The notes under the pieces are model-generated. The model worked only from the letters and a program-made list of their open reading frames with translations, did no database searches and was not told where the DNA came from. Positions 16,282-24,197 of a stretch of 39,385 nt of DNA are shown here, in pieces; within the stretch, counting starts at the first letter, position 1; each line of letters begins with the position of its first letter. A program made the translations under genes and the position numbers. This stretch comes from an uncultured Lewinella sp. (lineage in GTDB: Bacteria > Bacteroidota > Bacteroidia > Chitinophagales > Saprospiraceae), in the NCBI GenBank assembly GCA_913057785.1, contig CAJXPD010000073.1:1-39385 (forward strand), written 5' to 3'.

Positions 16282-17511
16282 TTAATTTTTCACTGCAAAC
16301 TCATCAGGATAAAGCAGGTATTTTTTTCGCTTTTGTTTGAATTGACTCAGCTGAGGCTCCCAACTCTCTCTTATTCTCTGCTCCGACCACCCCGCTTTGA
16401 TTTGTTCTTGCAGAGATTTCCCTCCAGCGAGCTTATCAAAGAAGTTAGATTTCAAGAAAAAGTCATCTTTATTTGGGGCATTTTCATACACCTCCAACAA
16501 ATAGGATAGGTTAAGGCGAGCTTCCTGCCGAATGTCCGCCTCTTCTTTGATGGTTAGATCAAAGCCTTTACACAGTTTGTCTTGGTGCTTGGGATAGCGG
16601 GCGCCATCTTTCGGCACCGGGGTGAAGGAGAACTCATCTGAGGGATATCCCGGTAAGCCAATTAGTTGGAATTGCTTATCCGTTCCACGACCGATACTCA
16701 CCTGCGTTCCTTCGAAAAAGCAAAGTGACGGGTACAAGTAGATTGCGCGGTTATTGGGTAAGTTTGGAGAGGGCTTAATCGGCAAAACATAGGAAGTTTG
16801 ATGCGAATAACCAGCGCAAGGGATGACCTTTAAGTCACACTTCACCCCCTCTCCTAGCCATCCTTCGTCATTGACCATCGTCGCATACTCTCCCACGGTC
16901 ATTCCATGAACCACTGGCACTTTATGCATACCGACAAAAGACTGGTAATCAACATCTAAAACCGGACCGTCTACGTAGTGCCCATTTGGATTAGGTCGAT
17001 CGAAAACCATAAAGGAAACCCCCAATTCTGCACAAGCCTGCATGACATAGTGCATACTAGAAATGTAGGTATAAAACCGAGCTCCAACGTCTTGAATATC
17101 AAAAATCACCCAATCCACTCCGGCCAAATCTTCTGCAGAGGGCTTTCTTTTTTTTCCATATAGAGAAGTAATCGGAATTCCCGTTGTGGCATCTTTTCCA
17201 TCCTTAATCTTTTCTCCTGCATCGGCAGTCCCTCGAAAACCATGTTCTGGCGCAAAGATCCTAGCGATGTCAAGTCCTGCGGCATGCAGAGAATCGATGA
17301 GGTGGGCGTTTCCCATTCTAGAAGTTTGATTGACAACGAAGGCCACCTTTTTATCCTTGATCAAAGGCCAATACAAATCCAAACGTTCCGCTCCTACCTT
17401 TAGAACTGGTGCTTGTTCAATCGCTAAACTACCCAGGGTAGGCTGTTCCTTATTGGTAGAACAATAGAAATTCAAGAGACTAATAATTACAACAAAAAAT
17501 TTTATCTTCAC
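16282..17511 (-). CDS. namZ: DUF1343 protein, NamZ-type exo-beta-N-acetylmuramidase
   Basis: An exported protein of about 409 residues in the DUF1343 family (GH171), whose characterised member NamZ removes N-acetylmuramic acid from the non-reducing end of peptidoglycan fragments. Family segments seen are FAPEHGFRGTADAGE, WVIFDIQDVGARFYTYISSM, FDRPNPNGHYVDGP and FFEGTQVSIGRGTDKQF. The N-terminus (KIKFFVVIISLLNFYC) is a signal sequence ending in a Cys that could be lipidated, although the residues before it are a poor lipobox. No ATG is available: the start is TTG 17517 or GTG 17511, and GTG gives the cleaner signal peptide. It lies 134 bases upstream of popT on the same strand and is divergent from an exonuclease gene with only about 20 bases between them. 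Confidence 0.87.
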   Translation of the reverse strand: MKIKFFVVIISLLNFYCSTNKEQPTLGSLAIEQAPVLKVGAERLDLYWPLIKDKKVAFVVNQTSRMGNAHLIDSLHAAGLDIARIFAPEHGFRGTADAGEKIKDGKDATTGIPITSLYGKKRKPSAEDLAGVDWVIFDIQDVGARFYTYISSMHYVMQACAELGVSFMVFDRPNPNGHYVDGPVLDVDYQSFVGMHKVPVVHGMTVGEYATMVNDEGWLGEGVKCDLKVIPCAGYSHQTSYVLPIKPSPNLPNNRAIYLYPSLCFFEGTQVSIGRGTDKQFQLIGLPGYPSDEFSFTPVPKDGARYPKHQDKLCKGFDLTIKEEADIRQEARLNLSYLLEVYENAPNKDDFFLKSNFFDKLAGGKSLQEQIKAGWSEQRIRESWEPQLSQFKQKRKKYLLYPDEFAVKN

Positions 17512-17531
17512 GACCAAATTGTTTTAATCGG

Positions 17532-18932
17532 GTGACAAAAAAGAAGGAATATACCATCATTGATATCGAAACCACTGGAGGTCGCGCCAGTCGGGACAAG
17601 ATCACTGAAATTGCCATTATTCGGCACGACGGTGAAAAGATAATTCAAACTTTCGAGACTTTGATCAATCCCGAATGCTATATCCCTTATGGCATTACAC
17701 AACTCACCGGAATCACCCAGGAGATGGTAGCTGATGCACCCAAATTTTATGAGGTCGCCAAAGAAATTGTGGAACTGACCGAAGGCGCAGTCTTTGTGGC
17801 GCACAATGTCAGATTTGATTACACCTTCATCCGAGAGGAGTTTCAACGTTTGGGATATACTTTTAGCCGTAGACAACTCTGCACTGTTCGACTAACTAAA
17901 CAGGCTTTTCCAGGACTGAGGTCTTACAGTTTAGAAAATTTGATTCGGCACTTTCAAATCCAAGTGGATGCCCGACACCGGGCTATGGCAGATGCTAGAG
18001 CCACGACTGATTTGTTTGAATTAATTCTTGAGAAGAAGGAAAACCAAGAAACCGCGGATAAGATTATCAATCTGGGTATCAAAGCCTCCAAGTTACCTAA
18101 CGATATTACTTTGGAGCAAATTCATAGTCTACCTGAGGCTTGCGGCGTGTATTATTTTCATGATCAAGACGGAAATGTTGTCTATGTGGGTAAAAGTATC
18201 AATATCAAAAAGCGGATTGCGGAACATTTCGCCGATATGACTGAAAAGGGAACTCGGCTTCAAAAAAGAGTTTGGGATATCACCTATGAATTGACGGGAA
18301 GTGAACTAGTAGCGCTGCTGCTGGAATCCCATGAGATCAAACGCCTTTCCCCTGCCATAAATCGGGCGCAACGTATGCGCAACTTTCCATTTGTTATCCA
18401 TTATTACTACAACGAAGCTGGCTATCTGTGTTTTGACGCGGCCAAGGTATTGGCAAAAGATCGTAAACGATACAAGATTATTGCTGAGTATCCCAAGCTA
18501 AGTCGAGCAAAGGGACATATTAGTCGTATGCTCTCCGAATATGAGCTTTGTGCACGCTACTGTAATATCCAAATCAGTCAGAGTGCTTGCTTCAATTACC
18601 ACATCAAACAATGTCATGGAGCCTGTGTAGAAATCGAGTCTGTCGAATCTTATAATGAAAGAGCTGAAGAAGTTAAGGAGCGACTTTCCACGGTCTTCGA
18701 AGAGGATTTCCTACTTATCGATGTAGGGAGAACTAGCGAAGAAATATCGGTGGTAAAGGTGGAATTTGGCAAATACGCAGGCTATGGCTACGCAGCCAAA
18801 GAAGATACGCAACAAGGGCTTGAAGCCCTGCTTGATGTGATCAAGCCCTTTCCTGGCAATCCCGAGACGACCAAGATTATCCAGCGCTTTATGAGTCAAC
18901 ATCCAACCCTTACAACCTTGGCTATTACCTAA
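17532..18932 (+). CDS. DEDDh 3'-5' exonuclease fused to a GIY-YIG (UvrC/Cho-like) nuclease
   Basis: A 466-residue two-nuclease fusion. Residues about 7-165 form a DNA polymerase III epsilon-type DEDDh exonuclease: IIDIETTGG (first Asp/Glu), NVRFDYTFIREEF, and HRAMADARATTDL with the catalytic His and Asp. Residues about 195-275 are a GIY-YIG domain (CGVYYFHDQDGNVVYVGKSI, then KKRIAEHF). The remainder (about 280-466) has the Cys-containing segment YCNIQISQSACFNYHIKQCHGAC, as in UvrC/Cho-like proteins of this architecture. A role in DNA repair is inferred from the family. The start is GTG 17532, because residues from YTIIDIE on are required and no ATG precedes them. It is divergent from namZ with a gap of about 20 bases. 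Confidence 0.88.
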   Translation: MTKKKEYTIIDIETTGGRASRDKITEIAIIRHDGEKIIQTFETLINPECYIPYGITQLTGITQEMVADAPKFYEVAKEIVELTEGAVFVAHNVRFDYTFIREEFQRLGYTFSRRQLCTVRLTKQAFPGLRSYSLENLIRHFQIQVDARHRAMADARATTDLFELILEKKENQETADKIINLGIKASKLPNDITLEQIHSLPEACGVYYFHDQDGNVVYVGKSINIKKRIAEHFADMTEKGTRLQKRVWDITYELTGSELVALLLESHEIKRLSPAINRAQRMRNFPFVIHYYYNEAGYLCFDAAKVLAKDRKRYKIIAEYPKLSRAKGHISRMLSEYELCARYCNIQISQSACFNYHIKQCHGACVEIESVESYNERAEEVKERLSTVFEEDFLLIDVGRTSEEISVVKVEFGKYAGYGYAAKEDTQQGLEALLDVIKPFPGNPETTKIIQRFMSQHPTLTTLAIT

Positions 18933-19000
18933 GTAGCTGGTAACTATCCAAATGTACCTCATTTAGCTGTCCGAAACCCGTCTCAATAGCTATGTTCTCA

Positions 19001-20716
19001 CTATTTGAAAGCTGTCACGACCCCATTGATAAATTTCTTTAAGCCAATCTTGTCTCTGGCTCCCATTCTCACTACTACCAAATCCATGGACGGGATAATA
19101 AAGACCCGCTGACCAAATAATCCTCTTGGGTAGAACATATCATCTGGAACACCTAGATAACCCGTATTTCTATTATTATCATTCAGATCTTTTTCTTTCG
19201 CTTGATTAAGCCAAAAGTGCCCTCCATATATGCCCCCAGAGATATCTTGACCGGTGTCACTTTCCCCTTTTGTTGCCGTGTAAGCTACCCAACCTTTGGG
19301 GAGAATTCTTTCCTTTGTCTTCTGAATAACACCATCATGGAGGAAGAGCAATCCGAATCGAGCCCAATCTCTAGCCGTCGCGATACAATAGGAAGACCCC
19401 ACCAGGGTTCCTTCTATATCAGCTTGGAAAGTGGCATTACACATTCCCGTAGGTTCGAAGAGCTGCTCGTGTGGAAAAGACCAATACGCCTCTAGACTAA
19501 GACCTTGTTGTTGAAAACAGGCTTGCATAACTCCAGACACAATATTGGCAGTACCAGAAGAATAGTACCATTTATCACTAGGCGGATCTTGTACCCCTTT
19601 CGTCGCGGCATAGCGAACCATATCGCGTTCTCGATAGATCATTTGAAATACATCATAGGGTAGATCATCTTCCGCCCAAACCAACCCACTAGCCATATGC
19701 AGCAGATCGTTCATATTAATGTCTCGCCAGCCACGTGTTGTAGGATTAGACAATTCGGGAATGTAATCCCGGATTTTGAGATTGATCAAGAATTGCTTCA
19801 TAACCTCTCCATCCGATAAGCCTGATTTCTTGGTGCTCGTATAAAAGGCATCATAATCTCCAAACATACCTTTTTGGATCATAGCGCCAAGCATAGCGTT
19901 CGTGACGCTCTTGGTCATGGACCATCCCAATAAGGGTGTGTTCGCATGAACATCATCTCGAATCGCCGGAGGGTTATATACACTTGCTGTTTCCTCATTG
20001 TTGTATACCTCCCGAATGATTTGATCCTTATGAACAACCAGGACAGCTTTCGTGCCGCGCTGTGTGTCTCCAAGGTTCTCGAAGACGCCTCTGATGGCAG
20101 CATCTAGGCCATTAAGGTCTGGTCCAGCGATATCCTCTCCGCCTATAAGAAGATCGCCTTTCTTGCATTCTCGGTATGTGGGAGAAAAACGGGACATATC
20201 CGGCCCCCTGCGCAGTTTTTTTCTATCTCGCTTTTTGAAAGTAACGGTGCAGCCCATGCCAGGCCGGAATAGGACCTTTCTGGTTTCCACATCAAAAAAG
20301 ATCAAGTTTAATCCGGTGATCAAGCAATCCTTTCGCTTCTTTACCTGAAATCCCTTAACAATCCCGCTAAGATTATGATGCCCAACGGCCTCCAAAAAGA
20401 TAAAATCCTCCAATTTCAGTCGTTTCACCTGCTCCTTGAATTTCTGACTTTGGTATCTCCGCTCTACATAATGACTATCAGCGATATCCTCGCCGATGAA
20501 GGCTGACATCATGTGCAGCATATTGCCCAGAAGTTCGATGGTGCCGAAGATATCTTCAACTCCAATTTCCTTCAATTTCTGCCAAAGTGTCTCATCCAAC
20601 TTTCCTTCCATATCGATGTTCGGGACTTTCCTATGCAGTTTGACATCGGTAAGATGTTCTTTTCTAAAGGCTAACAGTTGTTCTAGTGTTGATAAGAAAT
20701 TTTCGTGAGATAGCAT
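19001..20716 (-). CDS. Beta-lactamase-fold serine hydrolase with an unidentified N-terminal region
   Basis: A 571-residue protein without a visible signal peptide. From about residue 205 it is a serine beta-lactamase/penicillin-binding-protein-like hydrolase (class C type): the nucleophile motif is GWSMTKS with Ser266 and Lys269, the second motif is WYYSSGTAN with Tyr385, and GGIYGGHFWLN lies where a KTG-like strand is expected. Such proteins act as esterases, peptidases or D-aminoacyl hydrolases. Residues 1-204 belong to no family I recognise; they are rich in Lys/Arg and Phe/Leu, with LLGNMLHMMSAFIGEDIAD, a segment LEAVGHHNLSGIVKGF, and a basic KKRDRKKLRRG patch near 161-171. Without a signal the protein would be cytoplasmic, unusual for this fold. 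A 7-10-7 inverted repeat lies just upstream. Confidence 0.82.
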   Translation of the reverse strand: MLSHENFLSTLEQLLAFRKEHLTDVKLHRKVPNIDMEGKLDETLWQKLKEIGVEDIFGTIELLGNMLHMMSAFIGEDIADSHYVERRYQSQKFKEQVKRLKLEDFIFLEAVGHHNLSGIVKGFQVKKRKDCLITGLNLIFFDVETRKVLFRPGMGCTVTFKKRDRKKLRRGPDMSRFSPTYRECKKGDLLIGGEDIAGPDLNGLDAAIRGVFENLGDTQRGTKAVLVVHKDQIIREVYNNEETASVYNPPAIRDDVHANTPLLGWSMTKSVTNAMLGAMIQKGMFGDYDAFYTSTKKSGLSDGEVMKQFLINLKIRDYIPELSNPTTRGWRDINMNDLLHMASGLVWAEDDLPYDVFQMIYRERDMVRYAATKGVQDPPSDKWYYSSGTANIVSGVMQACFQQQGLSLEAYWSFPHEQLFEPTGMCNATFQADIEGTLVGSSYCIATARDWARFGLLFLHDGVIQKTKERILPKGWVAYTATKGESDTGQDISGGIYGGHFWLNQAKEKDLNDNNRNTGYLGVPDDMFYPRGLFGQRVFIIPSMDLVVVRMGARDKIGLKKFINGVVTAFK

Positions 20717-20733
20717 GTTTCGAATGGATTTAG

Positions 20734-20757
20734 ATGTTTAGGCGATATCTTAAACAT
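20734..20757. promoter_or_regulatory. Operator-like inverted repeat upstream of the serine hydrolase
   Basis: ATGTTTA (20734-20740) and TAAACAT (20751-20757) are perfect complements with a 10-base centre, 17 bases upstream of the hydrolase start. The arm length and centre spacing suit a dimeric helix-turn-helix regulator. No regulator gene is adjacent. Confidence 0.35.
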
Positions 20758-20830
20758 AAGAAAATCAATTCAAATTACATTAGAACGAAGGCACATACAT
20801 ACTTGAACATAATTATTTCGCCAAAAACAG

Positions 20831-20838
20831 TAGCTTTG
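20831..20838 (+). promoter_or_regulatory. Putative promoter (-7 box) for the FkbM methyltransferase
   Basis: TAGCTTTG lies 45 bases before the ATG. A TTG at 20803-20805 is 25 bases upstream, a little longer than the usual spacing. Confidence 0.45.
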
Positions 20839-20883
20839 CGACCGCGACAAACAAGCAGGATAGAATAGATAACAACCAACTAA

Positions 20884-21660
20884 ATGCTTTTCAAATACCA
20901 GCTAAAAACAGCCTTGGTGAGGATGAGAATGTTCATGCTTGCCAAAAGCCCTTCTTTTATTGGCTTCTACTATAAACATCTTTGGCGTCCCAAGCCCAAT
21001 AGCCTTGAAGCTGTATTGGATGACTTTTCCAAGTCAAATGACAATATTTTCTGTATACAGGTCGGGAGTAATGATGGATTTCAACATGATCCTCTTTGCA
21101 AATTCATCAAGCGGGATGATTGGCATGGCTTGCTTTTGGAGCCTCAACCTAGTGCCTTCAAAAAGCTGCAGTATATCTATCAAAATGATTCAGTAACCCC
21201 AATTAATCGGGCTTTAGATCAAGAAGATAAACAGCGAAAACTGTTCCGGGTCGCCTTTTCGGATGCGCGTTGGGCTACAGGCCTCAGTTCGTTCAATCGT
21301 TCGCAGTTGGTTGCTATGGTGGAATCGGGACATATAGCTAGACAATGCAACAAATATGGGATACCGATGCCAGAGGCGGAAGCGGATATTATAGGGTACG
21401 ATCTGATTCAGTGTTCCAGCTTTGATACCCTGATCGCAGAAAATGAGGTAAAGAAAGTGGATCTGATCCACATCGATACGGAAGGATATGATTATGAAGT
21501 ACTAAAACTCTTCCCATTTAGTAGCTTCCAGCCCAAGGTCGTCATATTTGAGCACACTCACCTCAGTAGTGAGGATAGAAAATTAGCGACAGAAATGTTG
21601 GAAAAAATGGGATATACTATCAGCAGCTTCGGAGCAGATACCGTGGCTTTAATACAGTGA
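20884..21660 (+). CDS. FkbM family methyltransferase
   Basis: A 258-residue SAM-dependent methyltransferase of the FkbM type, which typically O-methylates sugars or natural products. Family landmarks are FCIQVGSNDGFQHDPLCKFI (the SAM-binding glycine region, with VGSNDG standing for the usual DVGANxG), LLLEPQPSAFKKLQ (the acidic residue that binds the SAM ribose), LIHIDTEGYDYEVLK (the IDVEGxE motif) and a closing VVIFEHTHLSSEDRKLATEML. No signal peptide is seen; an N-terminal basic stretch (ALVRMRMFML) precedes the domain. The gene is single, convergent with pyrF with only 8 bases between stops. It may belong to exopolysaccharide modification given the glycosyltransferases downstream, but that is context only. 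Confidence 0.88.
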   Translation: MLFKYQLKTALVRMRMFMLAKSPSFIGFYYKHLWRPKPNSLEAVLDDFSKSNDNIFCIQVGSNDGFQHDPLCKFIKRDDWHGLLLEPQPSAFKKLQYIYQNDSVTPINRALDQEDKQRKLFRVAFSDARWATGLSSFNRSQLVAMVESGHIARQCNKYGIPMPEAEADIIGYDLIQCSSFDTLIAENEVKKVDLIHIDTEGYDYEVLKLFPFSSFQPKVVIFEHTHLSSEDRKLATEMLEKMGYTISSFGADTVALIQ

Positions 21661-21668
21661 GGACTATA

Positions 21669-22475
21669 CTACTGCAATTGCTCCGCCATTTGCTGTTGCA
21701 GGCGCTGAGCGGCTGATCTAGCTTGAGTAGCGAAATCCTCATCTTGCCCAGCGTAAATAATTCCTCTTGAAGAGTTGATCAAAAGGCCCACATCCTTGTT
21801 TTGTCCATATTGGGTAACGGACTCCACTGTTCCGCCCTGTGCACCTACACCAGGAACTAATAAAAAATGGTCAGGTGCAATGCTCCGAATTTCGGCAAAC
21901 TTTTCTGGATGAGTAGCTCCTACCACGTACATTAGATTCGAAGTAGAACCCCATTCCTGGGCTTTCCGCATCACCTTTTCATATAGTGGCATTCCTCCTT
22001 CCTGAGGAGTCATTTGAAAATCCTGGCTTCCTTTGTTGGAGGTCAAGGCCAAGAGGATGACCCATTTATCAGCAAATTCTAAAAAGGGAGTCACTGAATC
22101 AACCCCCATATAAGGAGCTACCGTTACCGAATCAAAATCCAAAGTCTCGAAGAAAGTTTTGGCATACATCTTAGAGGTATTGCCTATATCACCTCTTTTC
22201 GCATCAGCAATGGTAAAGATCTCCTTCGGAATATAGTCCATCGTCTTGGCCAAGGATTCCCATCCTTTAGCGCCTAAGGATTCATAGAAGGCTATATTCG
22301 GCTTGTATGCGACACAGAGATCATGTGTAGCATCAATGATCTGCTTATTAAACTCGAAAATCGGATCGTCGAGGGAAAGAAGATGTCTTGGAATGCGATT
22401 GATGTCAGTATCAAGGCCAATGCAAAGGAAAGAACGCTTGGCTTGAATTTGGGCAACGAGTTCCTCTCTAGTCAT
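21669..22475 (-). CDS. pyrF: Orotidine 5'-phosphate decarboxylase
   Basis: A 268-residue enzyme of the type 2 (longer, mycobacterial/bacteroidete) group that converts OMP to UMP, the last step of de novo UMP synthesis. FLCIGLDTDINRIP opens the barrel, IADAKRGDIGNTSKMYA contains the catalytic Asp-Lys-x-x-Asp set, APYMGVDSVTPFL follows, and LLVPGVGAQGG is the phosphate-binding loop. The ATG at 22475 gives the normal N-terminus. It follows the nifU-like gene by 27 bases on the same strand, so it is probably read with it. Confidence 0.94.
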   Translation of the reverse strand: MTREELVAQIQAKRSFLCIGLDTDINRIPRHLLSLDDPIFEFNKQIIDATHDLCVAYKPNIAFYESLGAKGWESLAKTMDYIPKEIFTIADAKRGDIGNTSKMYAKTFFETLDFDSVTVAPYMGVDSVTPFLEFADKWVILLALTSNKGSQDFQMTPQEGGMPLYEKVMRKAQEWGSTSNLMYVVGATHPEKFAEIRSIAPDHFLLVPGVGAQGGTVESVTQYGQNKDVGLLINSSRGIIYAGQDEDFATQARSAAQRLQQQMAEQLQ

Positions 22476-22502
22476 TTAATTACTTTGGTAAATCCAACAA
22501 GC

Positions 22503-22763
22503 CTAAACCGAGAGGCCATTAACTGCCTCTACACCAACTATCTGTGGCAACTGTCCTCTGATAGCTTGTTCAATACCAGCTCGCATAGTCATGGCAGACA
22601 TACTACAGCCCTCACAAGTACCAAGCCACTTGATCTTTACGATATGATCCTCCGTCACATCCACAACTTCCACATTACCACCATCAACAGCCAAATGAGG
22701 CCTTACCTCGTTCAAGGCTTGGTCTATTTTGGATATTAATTTTTGTTTCTCACTAGTTGACAT
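22503..22763 (-). CDS. NifU-like Fe-S scaffold domain protein
   Basis: An 86-residue protein that is a stand-alone NifU C-terminal domain, used to assemble or carry [4Fe-4S] clusters. It shows IDQALNEVRPHLAVDGGNVE at the N-terminus and the cluster-binding CxxC in WLGTCEGCSMSAMTMR, followed by GIEQAIRGQLPQIVGVEAV. All conserved residues are present. It lies 89 bases after the Mrp/NBP35 gene on the same strand, a pairing that makes sense because both handle Fe-S clusters. A short imperfect stem at about 22790-22815 lies in the gap between them. Confidence 0.93.
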   Translation of the reverse strand: MSTSEKQKLISKIDQALNEVRPHLAVDGGNVEVVDVTEDHIVKIKWLGTCEGCSMSAMTMRAGIEQAIRGQLPQIVGVEAVNGLSV

Positions 22764-22852
22764 CTATTCAATTGTATTTTGAGCATTATGCTTCCTTCTA
22801 GCGAAAGGAGCTTCAATGTACATTTCCTATATCTAAGGTACAAAAAATTGCA

Positions 22853-23950
22853 CTATTGAGTTTTAATCTGGACCATCTGAGTTGGGGCTTTCATCTCATT
22901 TCGAACAGCAACTTGCCTTGCCGTATTCTCTGCAATCTGCATGATCGCCTGTTGGGTAATGGGATGGTCTTCCAACACAATCGGCTTCCCGGCATCACCG
23001 GCTTCTCTCACTGCTTGCACCAATGGCAACTGTCCTAATAAGACAGTATTCGCCATTTTAGCGAGCTTCTTACCTCCCCCCTCGCCAAATAAATAGTATT
23101 TATTGTCAGGAAGTTCCTCTGGAGTAAACCAAGACATGTTTTCTACTACTCCCAAAATCGGCACATTAACAGACGGGAGCATAAACATATTCATGGCTTT
23201 CACGGCATCTACCACTGCTACTTCTTGCGGAGTTGTAACCATTACCGCTCCGGTAACGGGCACTGACTGGACCAAGCTCAGCTGAATATCTCCTGTCCCT
23301 GGAGGAAGATCCACCACGAGATAATCCAATTCCGGCCAAATGGTGTCATTGATAAATTGCTTAATAATTCCCGCTAATCTAGGGCCTCGAAGCACCACTG
23401 CTTGCTCTGGTTCAATAATGAAACCAATAGAGATCACAGGCATGCCATAGGCTTCTAGGGGTATAATCTTCGGTTGGCCGTACAAGGTTTCCACTTTCGG
23501 TCTTTGCCCGCTTAGTCCAAACATAGTGGGAATGGAAGGGCCGTAAAGATCTGCATCCATTAACCCTACCTTAGCTCCCAGAGCTTTTAACCCCAAGGCT
23601 AGATTGGTGCTAACAGTAGACTTGCCTACGCCACCCTTACCGGAAGCTACCGCGATGATATTTTTCACCTGCGGTAAAACCTTAACTGGGGCCTGGGCTG
23701 CCGGATTATTAGAAACCATGTGTACATGTACATTGGCTTGAGGATAAACCTCTTGCAAAGCCGCCTGACAGGCAAAATTTAGCTCAGATTTATGTTCTTG
23801 ATTTAGGCTAGGCAACTCAATGGTAAAACTAATGTTGTCCCCTTCCACCTTCAAGTCCAATACCATATTCCTCATGATAATGCTCTGACCGGAAGTTGGG
23901 TCCTTCACCTTAGCCAATGCCTCTGCAACTACACTCTTATCTATTTCCAT
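22853..23950 (-). CDS. Mrp/NBP35 family ATPase (Fe-S cluster carrier type) without the CxxC motif
   Basis: A 365-residue protein with an N-terminal MIP18/DUF59 domain (about 1-85: VVAEALAKVKDPTSGQSI) joined to a deviant Walker A P-loop ATPase (SGKGGVGKSTVSTNLALGL at about 104-122, then LMDADLYGPSIPTMFGL and VVDLPPGTGDIQLSL). This is the ApbC/Mrp family that carries Fe-S clusters to target proteins. The usual CPxC pair after GVVENMSWFT, which binds the bridging cluster in a dimer, is absent: the segment reads PEELPDNKYYLFG, and the only Cys I find is near residue 61. The frame is open to a TTG at 23959, but the ATG at 23950 fits better. A -7 box lies 20 bases upstream. Confidence 0.9.
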   Translation of the reverse strand: MEIDKSVVAEALAKVKDPTSGQSIIMRNMVLDLKVEGDNISFTIELPSLNQEHKSELNFACQAALQEVYPQANVHVHMVSNNPAAQAPVKVLPQVKNIIAVASGKGGVGKSTVSTNLALGLKALGAKVGLMDADLYGPSIPTMFGLSGQRPKVETLYGQPKIIPLEAYGMPVISIGFIIEPEQAVVLRGPRLAGIIKQFINDTIWPELDYLVVDLPPGTGDIQLSLVQSVPVTGAVMVTTPQEVAVVDAVKAMNMFMLPSVNVPILGVVENMSWFTPEELPDNKYYLFGEGGGKKLAKMANTVLLGQLPLVQAVREAGDAGKPIVLEDHPITQQAIMQIAENTARQVAVRNEMKAPTQMVQIKTQ

Positions 23951-23969
23951 GCTTTTCAAATATTGGACG

Positions 23970-23977
23970 CAAAGCTA
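23970..23977 (-). promoter_or_regulatory. Putative -7 element for the mrp-nifU-pyrF group
   Basis: The minus strand reads TAGCTTTG and ends 19 bases before the ATG at 23950. No TTG at -33 spacing is present. Confidence 0.45.
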
Positions 23978-24096
23978 CTAACAAAAAACGAAATAATATG
24001 CGCCACTTCTGGTAGATTACGGCCGAATAGCCGGCAGCAGATCTTTCCTCAAAAGTAGGTCTAAAAAAATCCTACACTTTTATAACCCATTTTCTA

Positions 24097-24123
24097 TCCC
24101 AGCTGTTTAAACTGCTATTGGGA
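24097..24123. promoter_or_regulatory. Imperfect dyad between divergent mrp and ribF genes
   Basis: The dyad is centred on the palindrome GTTTAAAC (24105-24112). Complementarity continues outward: AGC (24101-24103) with GCT (24114-24116), and after a 3-base offset TCCC (24097-24100) with GGGA (24120-24123). A second short pair, GTAGG/CCTAC, lies at 24055-24059/24071-24075. Either may be a regulator site for one of the divergent promoters. Confidence 0.3.
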
Positions 24124-24183
24124 ATCCTTGTAAAGTTTTACCAAAAAGGAATTCAATTTATCCTGTAAAAATCGGGAAAAGTA

Positions 24184-24191
24184 TACATTTG
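24184..24191 (+). promoter_or_regulatory. Putative -7 element immediately before ribF-GT2
   Basis: TACATTTG ends 6 bases before the ATG at 24198. The TTG inside the box (24189) would otherwise be an in-frame start, so the promoter argues for the ATG. The transcript would be nearly leaderless. Confidence 0.5.
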
Positions 24192-24197
24192 CAGCCT

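Noticed and set aside
22323..22739. A 138-codon plus-strand frame overlapping pyrF and the NifU-like gene
   Set aside because: Both minus-strand genes have strong family motifs throughout, and the plus-strand product resembles nothing.
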